From contig NC_134756.1 of assembly GCF_050436995.1 (NCBI RefSeq), positions 6,386,001 through 6,450,000 of the forward strand: a stretch of 64,000 nucleotides of DNA, read 5' to 3'. The position numbers were made by a program, and so were the translations under genes. The notes below the pieces were generated by a model. It saw only the letters and a list, made by a program, of their open reading frames with translations. It had not been told where the DNA came from and did no database searches. Below, piece by piece: positions 24,905 to 35,190 of this stretch (its first letter is position 1; every line of letters begins with the position of its first letter). Source of the DNA: Anticarsia gemmatalis. Lineage: Eukaryota > Arthropoda > Insecta > Lepidoptera > Erebidae.

Positions 24905-25755
24905 TTGTATCCTTACAAACTTCCCTTGCTCATTCACGTCCATACGTTATGATCATAATTAGTTAATGTAATGATTGGCTTTGTATCTGATACGCCAAAT
25001 CACAAAAAACATGACAATCACATCGCACCCACGATATTTCTTTAAACAAATGCGCATGTTTTTGCGGTATTTTAAGTGCATACAAACAAGATATTGTGAT
25101 AACCATGTAAGCAAGTACATTGACAAAAAAAATTCAGGACGTTCTTTTCATTAAAGTTTCCTTATTTAAATGGACACAAGGACAAAATGGGTTTTCGAGC
25201 TATAAGCCGAACTAATTTCTACTGGTTACATGCATCGGCACACGTGCGATACGCGGGTGTGTCATATATAGGTATTCATACAAAATTACGTGTAATAAAA
25301 ATACGCTTAATATTTATGACCTCATACAAAATGTAAAAGCTACTATAAAATCTGATATCTTGTTCGATAATCATATTAAAGGACAACAATCATTATGAAG
25401 ATCATCACGTAAACTCGTATCAACGTTATCACGTCACGTAGAGTTGTATACTTTATTGTTGCCTAATAGCTATAGGATATAGAAAGTTCCCGATACCACT
25501 CAGAATATTTGTTAGTACTGCAGCAGCTATAATCTCTTTGATAAGATTCGACGTCGAGATAAATATTTTAGATAAAACCTTCAACTTGAATTGCATTACT
25601 GTATTACGTTCTGTTATCAGGCGATTCGAAAATGAAATATTGAACTTATGCAGTTAGAAAAGTCCTAAAAACAAGATGCGTAGATCCAGTATTGTGTATT
25701 TCCTACATACTCGTAGTTAATCACGATATAAAAGTGTTTATGTAATCACTTTAGT
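24905..25755. other. Spacer between genes 3 and 4, no gene recognised
   Basis: A+T-rich, no open frame of note and no repeat identified before the SINE at 25756. Confidence 0.45.
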
Positions 25756-26131
25756 ACTGCCTCTGCGGTGCGGTCGGTAGTATATGCGGCTGCCGTGCGT
25801 GAGGTCTCGGGTTCGAATCCTGGGTCGGGCCAAAAAGTCTTTTCTGAGATTTTCTGTTAAGAAAGTTCTTAGATATTGCCCGGAGTTGGGAAGTTGAGGT
25901 CGAAGACCTCCGTGCCTCGGAGAGCACGTAAAGCCGTCGGTCCTGCGCCTGACCTCTCACTGATTGTGTCGGTTATTCGTCCCACCAGACTATGAGAGTG
26001 ATGGAATAGAGAGTGTACCTGTGTATTGTGCACACACTTGAACACTATAAACAAAGTCCTGCACAGATGGCCAGTTTCAATGAAACTGACCGCCGTAGCC
26101 GTATCGGCTAGGAGGACATTATTATTATTAG
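25756..26131 (+). mobile_element. tRNA-derived SINE (family 1), plus copy
   Basis: The head runs ACTGCCTCTGCGGTGCGGTC and carries the exact B box GGTTCGAATCC at 25810-25820. The body includes the shared core CGTGCCTCGGAGAGCACGTA (25911-25930), and the 3' end is (ATT)n. It is nearly identical to the reverse copy at 13041-13410, which implies recent spread. Open frames across it on the minus strand (for example 25869-26147) are by-products, not genes. The tRNA-like head cannot fold as a complete working tRNA. Confidence 0.85.
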
Positions 26132-26307
26132 TAATGATAAGAAACATTCGTGTTACAGGGCAAGAAACAAATAAATTCTAATTACGTAACTGCTCCACTG
26201 TAAATTTCTCCGAACTAAGGGACCGGCACGATGGAGTCAAGTCCACCATGCTGTTGAAATCTTACTCGTTAAAATAAAACGACATTTTAAAATTTTATAT
26301 TTATTTT

Positions 26308-27507
26308 TTAATCTGACCTTTCTTTCCAATAGAGAGACATAATCAGAATAATTGTGTACGCCAAACAGAATACGATCAATACGTACGGTAATTCTCTTAG
26401 TCTTAGAAGACCACACAACATAGCGAAGTTAGGCGTTAATATACCCGAAATGAGGCACACTGATGACATTACAAATGTAGTCATGCCGAGCAATCTGTGG
26501 AAATTTCCAAATCTCTCAGCAAGATCGGAGCAAGGGAAGCAGAAAGCTATCAAACCAAATGCTCCGGTCGTACTTGCACCTAAAATTGAGAGGGTTCCTG
26601 TAACAAAAAGTAAATAAGCTGTCATTAAAGTATAAACAATACTTAACAACCATGCAATGTAATGCACCGCAATTTAGTTTAATCTTGAGGTCATTGTATT
26701 GAGCAACATAAACTTCAGCCATAAATAATATTAGGTTTAAAAATACGTAGTTACTACGTCACGGCTTCACGTCGAGTCCAAAATCGAATATGCAGTTTTA
26801 CTACTTTATAAAGTCTTTCAAGTACCCTAAACCCAGCTGCTTTGAATACGCACCTGATAACGAATGCATACTCATCTTGAGATCATTGAATAGGCATGCA
26901 GCCCCAATATTCCCAGCTATGAGGCTCGCGATTTGTAAGAAGATGTGCTGACTTCTGCGGTGGGAGGGCCTTAAAACAGCCGCACCACCGAATAAAGGGT
27001 TCAACATCATTATACCGCTAGGCAACCACAGTTGAAACTGCAAAACAAGCATTTTTTTTACTATTTTAACTTAGCGAACTTTACTAAGAGGATTTCGTTG
27101 TGGTCGTGATCGAAACTTTACTACCAGATCAGAAGTTGTTTGATTTCTTATCTTCAAAAGTTTGCAAAATTGATACTTAATCTACGTGCATGATGTGAGA
27201 AGTCAAGATGTAGAGACCAGGCGTTAAAAATGGACTACAAATGAAAACTTACCGCAGTCACAGACAGCGCGATATGTACATTATTAATGAAAGGCAACTG
27301 GAAAATTAGGGTGGCGTACAGTACTGTAATAACAGTGCAAGCTAAAAGGAGGTTTGCTAGAGCTATGAATGCTGTAGCCCAAACTCTTCGCGAATAGTCC
27401 GCGGGCGTGGGCTCCACCAAGATTATCTTCACCGGCCCTACAAACTCCCGTACTTTCGGCCCCGCTACACACTCGAGATTACAAAGCCTGTCACCCTCTT
27501 CACTCAT
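26308..27507 (-). CDS. Cytochrome b561-domain membrane protein, gene 4 (most divergent copy)
   Basis: Minus-strand exons 27507-27253, 27037-26854 and 26597-26308 encode 242 residues. Introns are 215 and 256 bp, GT-AG, in phases 0 and 1 as in the other three genes. Predicted ligands: His78 (NVHIALS), His116 (RSQHIFLQ), His143 (SMHSLSG) and His180 (NFHRLLG). Six hydrophobic segments lie at about 45-68, 76-97, 114-135, 147-168, 180-201 and 215-236. The acidic, cysteine-containing N-terminus and the PVKIILVE motif lie ahead of helix 1; the latter parallels gene 3. The NGWS motif of the other copies is replaced by LNPLFGG, and the loop before His180 is acidic (CSDLAERFG). Odd feature: AATAAA (26305-26300) begins two bases after the stop codon. 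Membership of the b561 family is clear from motif order; orthology is not. Confidence 0.85.
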
Positions 27508-27638
27508 ATTTATTTACTGATATCAAAGTAAACTGTATTTAGAAATTCAATAAAATTATTAGAAATTTGTAACGTCAAGTGTACTTCAAAAATAACAATG
27601 GTAGTAAAAAGTTCAGCATGGCTGCTAGAAGAAAAATT

Positions 27639-27905
27639 TTAATGCGGCCAGTGAAATTCTTTGTCAATCTTTTTACTGTGCTGTAGCTTATACAAAAATA
27701 ACAATTCCTGACAAAAAGATATTATGTTATTCCAGTGATTACGCATCTTAAAAGCTGAAGTCTTGTGAATGCGCGTCAAACAATTAATATTTGAAGAGAA
27801 TCCAATGTTTTGCGCACTGCCGGCCGGACTGGCCCATGGGACGTTCGAGTTTCCCGATGCAGACAATTTTACGTACAATCTTGTTTTCCCGCTTTCAACC
27901 TTATT
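27639..27905 (-). other. Possible terminal exon just upstream of gene 4
   Basis: On the minus strand a strong acceptor-like run, CCCCTTTCTGTTTCAG, ends at 27906. It is followed by 88 open codons (first NKVESGKTRLYV, last DKEFHWPH) and a stop at 27639. No protein family is recognised. A plus-strand frame at 27769-27909 (46 codons, containing ALPAGLAHGTFEFPDADN) overlaps it, so the coding strand is unclear and both may be chance. It ends 131 bp before the gene 4 start. Confidence 0.2.
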
Positions 27906-27909
27906 CTGA

Positions 27910-28805
27910 AACAGAAAGGGGCACATAAAAACACGTGAAAAAGTTTGCATATCAGTAATTCAGTTATGGGAGCGTGAAAAAGCGGATCGCAAGCGTACAC
28001 ATGGCGCGATCCCTTGTCGACGATGTCGCGCGGAAAGGCAAACTTCATTCGAAAATAATAAAAAAAAGTACAAAACATCAGCCTCCCAAAGCAAAAATAA
28101 ACGCACACAGCTTTTCAATTTTTGCAAAGTTTTGAATACATTAAATGATACACATGAAACTAAAATTTAGTTTTTATTTTACTATCGCATAATTTACTAA
28201 TAATTTAGTCATATTAATACCTCATGCCTTTATTTATATAAACTATGCTCGTACAGGTAACCATAACAATATTAAACTGATGCACAGTTTTTACCTTTAA
28301 AAAAACCTAGAAGTCCATTGATTGTCAATTAAAAACATAACTACACCGCATATGTATTCATAGAAAAACCAGTTAGTCAAAGAATTATGAAAATATTTGC
28401 CCAACATGCATAGTTGCTTTGAAACACAATGTTTTTATACGTATCCCGTGCACAATATCGATAAACTAGTATATTTTATACTATTGTTATTGAGAGCGGG
28501 GGTTCGCGCGAATGCGGTAGTTACCATAAAAAGTAATGACACTAACCGTCATATCAATATCAACAAATTGTTTTATTTTATGATAAAATCTCCATCAGTG
28601 TCAAATAGTGTGTGTATTACAAATGATACAATAGATACCAGCTAGATACGTATGCTCTTCTATCGAGAAAAGCTGATAGGAATATTATGATCCTTCGCCG
28701 TATACAAATAGTAGTAGGTACATGGGGTATGTCACATTAAAAAAATATCTCTGTGTAAAACTCCTTTTACATAATATAATTCACGGTATTACTGTTTATA
28801 AAATA
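27910..28805. other. Non-coding, no gene recognised
   Basis: Short open frames only. TTCAGTTATG near 27958 resembles an insect initiator, but nothing else supports a promoter. Confidence 0.4.
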
Positions 28806-29087
28806 CTAGCTGACCCGCGCAACTTCGCTTGCGTCACATAAGAGAGAATGGGTCAAAATTTTCCCCGTTTTTGTAACATTTCTTATTGCTACTCTGCTCC
28901 TATTGGTCGTAGCGTGATGATATATAGCCTATAGCCTTCCTCGATAAATGGGCTATCTAACACTGAAAGAATTTTTCAAATCGGACCAGTAGTTCCTGAG
29001 ATTAGCGCGTTCAAACAAACAAACAAACAAACAAACAAACAAACAAACAAACAAACTATTCAGCTTTATAATATTAGTAAGTATAGA
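28806..29087 (-). mobile_element. Helitron-like non-autonomous element with (GTTT)n, copy C
   Basis: On the minus strand it starts TCTATACTTACTAATATTAT and ends GCGCGGGTCAGCTAG. The flanking host bases read A and T, as for the copies at 9163 and 63001. The interior differs from those copies, and its microsatellite is (GTTT)n with about 11-12 units (plus strand 29013-29056). A shorter sister is at 32109-32358. Confidence 0.8.
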
Positions 29088-31983
29088 TGTAAATACATTT
29101 TCCTAGTAGCTTATAAAGTAGAAGTAAAGCTCTAGAATGGTGAGTAGAAAGTAATTCAGAGAGTGGTTTCATCACGTAACGTGCAACATTCACATTAGTT
29201 AAAGTAATAGCTTCCCCCAAATAAATAGGACACAACCCTTAGTTAATAAACATGTAATAACCGGCGACTATAGTCCGGACAATGACCAGCTTCATGTTTT
29301 AATGCTTATTCGGGGATGGAGCCATAATCCGCGTCGGAATTACGCTCCCTCCGAGATTCAGCCATCTTCCGACAAAACGATACCTCGCTTCGCCTACCAC
29401 CATTACCTTTTATTACAGCAAAGGTACACGAGTTTGCTTTTTTGACGAATAAATATAAGAAATTGTCGTAATAAAAGTGAATACCTTGGGTCGCCTTAAC
29501 ACAAATGATTCGTCTGTACCTAGTGGAAAATATTTCAGAGTAAACAATGCTTGTAAAAATTTTACTGGTTTTATATGATGTCTGTCATCATCGTTTTCAT
29601 TTTATTTTATATGACTAATCTCAGTTAATGTTATATATCTTGCTTCAAAGTCTCGTTACAACATAGCGTTTTCCGAATAGTAGTTAGTAGTAGTTGTGAT
29701 TGAGAATACTCTACACTCACTACGACACTGGTAATATGTTTCCTAACATGTACTACATTAAAATTATGGGAGTCGTGATTTCTGCAGCTAATTTGCAGCG
29801 AGCAATAACTCTTCATGTCACATTTGACACATTAAATTGCCAGAACTTAGTCGGGGAGAGTATGAACCAGTTTCAAATATAAATGGCTACAAAATATTTC
29901 AGTCCGGGCCGCGGCTACAATTGGATTTCTAGTCGGGCAATCCCAATACTAATCCGATAACCGTTCATTTGTCTTCACGCTACAATTGCACAAATAGACA
30001 CAATTGAATAACACCTGCATTCATCAAACCCAATTATACATATTAAATAGTGCACAGATACTGAATAATTGTCACATACAATGTATTGATTACTGACAAA
30101 ACAAAAGGGAAATTCAAATTAGTTCATTATTTAAATAATCGAAAAATAATAAACAGAAATTTTAAAAAGTGTCTAAGTACTTAGTAGGCTTCTGATTTAG
30201 GGAAAATGTACCACCGCCATGCGACTTTTCAACGCAATATCTATCCATAATAGTTTGATTACGTATAAAACGAAAACAAAGTATTTAATATTTTTATAAA
30301 AAGTAAGAAATCAGGAAACATCCTTCGTCGTAAGTTTTTATATAACTTAGAAAATCAATATGCGAGCTATAATTCCTCTACATTCATACTAACTCGCCGA
30401 TAACTGCCAAAACCTATGCAACAATACAGAATATTCTCCCAACATCATATAAAATACCAACTTTTATCAAAGACCGATTCACCACATCTGCACACAATGA
30501 AATACGCGGCCTGTTATTGCGAACCCTCATACGATATAACATAACATTGTTCAATAAATATACGAAAATATGGCCACTATAAACACAAGTTAAACTTATT
30601 GATAACCCAGTGGAATCAATTACAAAAACTGTACCATAAAATACTAAGCGAAGGGATTAATTCGATTGGCAAAGCAATTACGAGCAGTCACGACGCCTAG
30701 TGATTCATGATGTTCATTACTGAATAAATCATTTGAGCCCGACGTGTGAATTTACATAGGACCTACAAGAATTTCTATAAACATGCAAATTGATAAGGTG
30801 AAAAATTTGCGATCGATTCCATCGCCGAATAATTGCGATATCATGCATTTATTATGAACAAACTGGTTCGGCGAACACCCCGCACAGTGCGAGGTGCTTT
30901 TTATGAGCAGGAATTGTTTATCATGCGATCTCAACTTGGAAAGTGTCTTGAACGTATCTGTAACTTTTTCTGACTATTCAAGAGAAGTAAGTAAAATGTA
31001 ATTATAAAGTAGTAAAACTATACACAAATGCCCCACAGAATAGGTACATATTAAGTACAAAATTACAATTAATTATTGATCCATCAAATTTTATCTAATC
31101 CTGCCATGTTTAATCAAATTCTTATTAATTGGGGTTTGCAATTTTCAGTTAATGATAAAAACTTGAATCTAATAAAACCGAAGCAATTCCTTGTGGGGGG
31201 GTGCATATTTATGATATAATCTGGAAAACTTTGGAAAAACTCTTTACGGAAAATGTAAATATATGAGCTGTGGACCCTCCTACATTAGAATCGGTTAAAA
31301 GCATTGTCTTGTTTTTCCCGCGAAATGAGATGTTGGGTTCTTAGCGGCTTTCAAGATTCCTTGAAGTTGGTGAACTTTCCCTCACATGTATTTTGTATTT
31401 AGACGTATGAGAGTGCTAACAGCTTCTGTGTCGGGTTTAATGTTTTGTCTTCGATAAAGTAGTTACATTCGCACGACATTTGATATGAATTTTACATTTT
31501 CGTTTCAGAAAAATATAAGTAGATTTTAAAGGTTATCATCATGTTAAGTAATGTCTTGCAAATTTAATATTGTTTATTAGTTATCTTCATCAGACTATTC
31601 CTTCGTTAGTTTCCAACCATTTCGCAATATTTTAATGATGATCAAACATTCTGTGTAACAGTATCGTAGCGTCACCGTGATTGTTGCTATAAATCTTACG
31701 ACGTGTTTCAACAATAATTGCGTCCATAAACTTCACGGTTGACATGCAAAAAGTAATAAAAATCCGTCTGCGCAACACTTTAGTGCACTTTAAAGTACCA
31801 TACTCACTAGGACACATTCATACACTCTACTCAGTTCTCTATAACAACAGCCCATACATATTTAATTACGTGTATTTTATAGCAAATTACACAATCGTCA
31901 TTAATGAACAGTATGCAGTAAGTAAGAGATAAGATTACGGTAGCGCATGCAATTGCTAAGTTTGGATTTTATCGTTTTGCATT
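29088..31983. other. Non-coding, no gene recognised
   Basis: About 2.9 kb of A+T-rich DNA with open frames of 60-62 codons on both strands, none recognisable. No transposon ends seen. Confidence 0.45.
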
Positions 31984-32036
31984 CACATACATACATATCA
32001 CATCTTTTTCGCAAAGGAGGGCAGAGACCAGAACTT
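31984..32036 (+). repeat. Short dispersed repeat with (CATA)n, copy 4
   Basis: CACATACATACATATCACAT, a pyrimidine run, then AGGGCAGAGACCAGAA, in the same order as the other three copies. Confidence 0.55.
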
Positions 32037-32108
32037 TACGATAATATTGATACTATATATTGTATTGTAAATTAATGACTGTATTCTAGACAAACAACAT
32101 ATATAAGA

Positions 32109-32358
32109 CTAGCTGACCCGCGCAACTTCACTTGCGCCACATAAGAGAGGATGGGTCAAAATTTTCCCCGTTTTAGCAACATTTTTTATTGCTACTCTGC
32201 TCCTGTTAGTCGTAGCGTGATTATATATAGCCTATAGCCTTTTTCGATAAATGGACTATCTAACGCTGAAAGAATTTTTCAAATCGGACCAGTAGTTCCT
32301 GAGATAAGCGCGTTCAAACAAACAAACAAACTCTTCAGCTTTATAATATTAGTATAGA
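32109..32358 (-). mobile_element. Helitron-like non-autonomous element with (GTTT)n, copy D
   Basis: On the minus strand it begins TCTATACTAATATTATAAAG and ends GGGTCAGCTAG, between host A and T. It is very similar to copy C (AGAATTTTTCAAATCGGACC and CAGTAGTTCCTGAGAT are shared) but has only about four GTTT units. Internal to none of the recognised genes. Confidence 0.8.
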
Positions 32359-34900
32359 TAAGATACCTTTGTCAAACGAAAGTATTTTGGAGGCATACAT
32401 TAGTATGAAATAGTAAATAGTATTACCAATTTGTTTATCGTTGCAAGTCACGTTCTGAAAAATTCTACTTTTGAAGAAAACTAAAATTCCGTCTATAAAA
32501 GGCTATATTTTTCTAAATACAATACAAAAGAAGTCGCTTCGCTATTTTAGTTTGTTTCAACAAATTACAATTCTTTAAACTCCCGTTCAGTTCCCGACAA
32601 AGAGCGACTATTCTAAACACATTTCAGTTGAAATAAAATTGCACTGTGACAAAGAACGTAACGTTACAATATCCACGCTTTATACAGCAAGTTCGCCTTT
32701 AATTTACGTACACCCTCTGTTCGACTTCCAAAGCGGTTTTTGTTTCATTAAGTTCGCTACTCTAGTCTCGAGAATATAGGTCCTGGGCCATTGTTGTCTC
32801 GTCTCATTGTGATATTCAGGCTAGTGGCAGTCAACGAGCAATTTTCTCATTCGCCATTATGCGCTGTTATTATTCTCATTGTTTGAGACACATACATACA
32901 TATTGTCTTATTAAAGCACGCTCTAATGCGTCAGAATAGCGCTGAATAGAAAACTAGTACGTGTTTGTTAGAACTATAGTGCAATTCAGGTGTGCAATGT
33001 TGGCGAAATACTAATGAATGTCAAACTTTATATTAATGGCTTTGTTGCTTCAAATGATATTGTTTCACCAGTGTTGTTTGTTTGCAATACTATTATAGTT
33101 ATTGTTAAAAGAATTTCCAAAATACGGGTGCTAAATCAATCAAAATGTTCCTTCGCTTATCTGGTAAAATCACACTGCAAACTCTATTACCTGTCTTCGA
33201 AATTGTTTCCACTCAATGCTTTTTAGACGGTCTTCGCAATCTATATCAAATCAACAGCGCAGCGTCGTCTCTACTTATATATCTGTAGGAGAATTTTTCC
33301 GCTTATTATTTTTAACAGTTATTTCCCCTCTGACCCGGTGCCTATCGTTAGTGGGGCGGGCGACCCCCAGGTGCCATCCTTCATTAATCTTATTCCCTGC
33401 GCGAGGAACTCCAAGAATCTTAATTTGAAGTTTCGACGCTCCTCTTTATCAGAACTATGCGAAAAGAATCCTCCGAAGGTATTCATTATAACGAGATAAG
33501 GGTAACGAGAAATTTTTCATTGTTTTACATTTTCTTTGTTTATTGTTAACGGGTCCCTGAAATACAAACTTTTTCAGAACAAAATAAACCTGGTTTTGGT
33601 ACGTATAAAAGCTAACCTCTTACATGTGTTCTAACATAAACTAAGTTGTGGCAAAGTGTGCCAATATTAAGCAAGTAACATGAAAGTGTGACTGTCGTAA
33701 CTCACTAAGCTCCTCGGATAAAATAACGAAAGTGGCCGAAGATAGCTACATCTTTAGTTAGCAACATTAAGACCGGCATCTAAAGGTGCTCGAGCATGTC
33801 TGAGAGCCTAACTTTGACCGGTGCAGGCAAACCGTAGCGTCTTAATGAAGTTCTGAAGTTTCCTTCGAGCGCGGTCGCGATGTACTTACGAACTTACGGC
33901 TTAGATAATAAGTTTGTAATCCCTGTGGCAAGGCTTAGTGCTGTTAAATTTCGTGGTCAGTGCAGAGTTGTAGCTGAGGTTATATTGGCTTTATATTAAA
34001 CTGAGTTGTACATTGTTACTGATGGAGCATGGATACATGTGTGAGGATTAGGTTAGAATGTAGTATGTACATGTGCTTGTATGTCAGAAATTATTCGGAT
34101 GTTGCACATTCAACAGGGGGAACGGAAGCGCTTAACGTTTGTGATACGCTTTTGTGAATGTTATGAAGGAAAATTCATTGTTATTTTCATTCGCTTTTTT
34201 ATTAGATCTTTTTTATTAGATCTCTCAAACGTATTCAAGTAACGAAAACCATAATAGTTGGTATAATAAAATCTATATCAACGATTAAATCAGTAAAAGC
34301 GAATCCAATCATGATTGTGCTGAAAGCCTAAGATCTCTAAACTACGACGTTTTCTCAAACTGCTTCGCTCTTTTTCATTACATAAGTGCTTTCAAAAAGA
34401 TAAGACCAAGGGACTCGACGCCTTTACCAAAAGGAGCAATGCCTACGAATTTTATCGATAAAGTTTTTTTTCTGTAAATAGTAAGAGTGCTTCCTACAAA
34501 ACTTGTCTTATAAGTTTATCTTTATAGACATTCAGAAGTATAGATTTTTATTTAAAAACATTTCTTCTAGTTAACATTCAAATCTAACTTGTCGTATCTA
34601 ATTTCGAACAACAATCATTAAACTAAACGGTCTTGATAATAAACACGAACTCGGCTAAATAAATTCAGCAACAACATAACATAACGTACTCTGTAGCATA
34701 TACATTCAGAAACATTCGTACACGTTCGTATACACTCGTAATCACATACTCTAGAACAAAATACACTAAATTGGAGGCAACAACACGACGCTTAATTACC
34801 ACTAGCGTAATAACTCGAGTAACGCGCTACACTTCTAGCCAAATCCCTGACATTATACGGTAATATCGTTAAATTTTATTAGTCTCACTTATAGTAATGT
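32359..34900. other. Non-coding, no gene recognised
   Basis: A GC-richer patch at about 33320-33400 and another at 33770-33880 stand out from the A+T-rich background but hold no convincing coding frame. They could be conserved regulatory DNA. Confidence 0.4.
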
Positions 34901-34908
34901 GATATTTA

Positions 34909-35190
34909 TGACGTCAGAGAAAAGGCCCGAAGTTTATTGTTTCATGGTCGGGGAGAGATGAATAAACTTGGTGCTTACGGCAACTGTTAACTCAACAGTT
35001 ACAGCAAACTCAAATAACAATCGCGCAAATCTTCAGCGGTGCTCAGTTTGTGCTAGTTGTCAGCGCTGGATACATTTTTGGTGGAATTGGAGCAGATTTT
35101 AAAGTTTTATTTGTTCAAAGTGAACACAAAATGCAGTTGTTTATGCAAGATAAATTGTTGGATTATCTAGTCGATGCTTTGTATTGGTAA
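34909..35190 (+). promoter_or_regulatory. Candidate promoter and short first exon
   Basis: A consensus CRE/ATF site TGACGTCA lies at 34909-34916. An insect initiator TCAGTT follows at 35043-35048, and then an 82-nt leader to ATG 35131, which has A at -3. The frame MQLFMQDKLLDYLVDALYW runs to a stop at 35190; a possible donor G|GTAACG at 35186/35187 would leave a 56-nt coding exon. The order of signals is right for an insect gene start, but no downstream exon was found and the donor is weak. Confidence 0.25.

Noticed and set aside
25766..25830. Possible tRNA gene (B box GGTTCGAATCC)
   Set aside because: It is the head of a SINE with a 300-bp body and (ATT)n tail, present twice almost identically; no full cloverleaf can be drawn.
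25869..26147. A 92-codon minus-strand open frame (and near-identical ones at 13036-13296 and 13205-13411)
   Set aside because: These are translations of the family 1 SINE; they recur only because the SINE is repeated, and they include its promoter and tail.
29013..29056. Regular (CAAA)n array considered as a CRISPR-like or satellite repeat
   Set aside because: It is a 4-bp microsatellite inside a Helitron-like element, without spacers.
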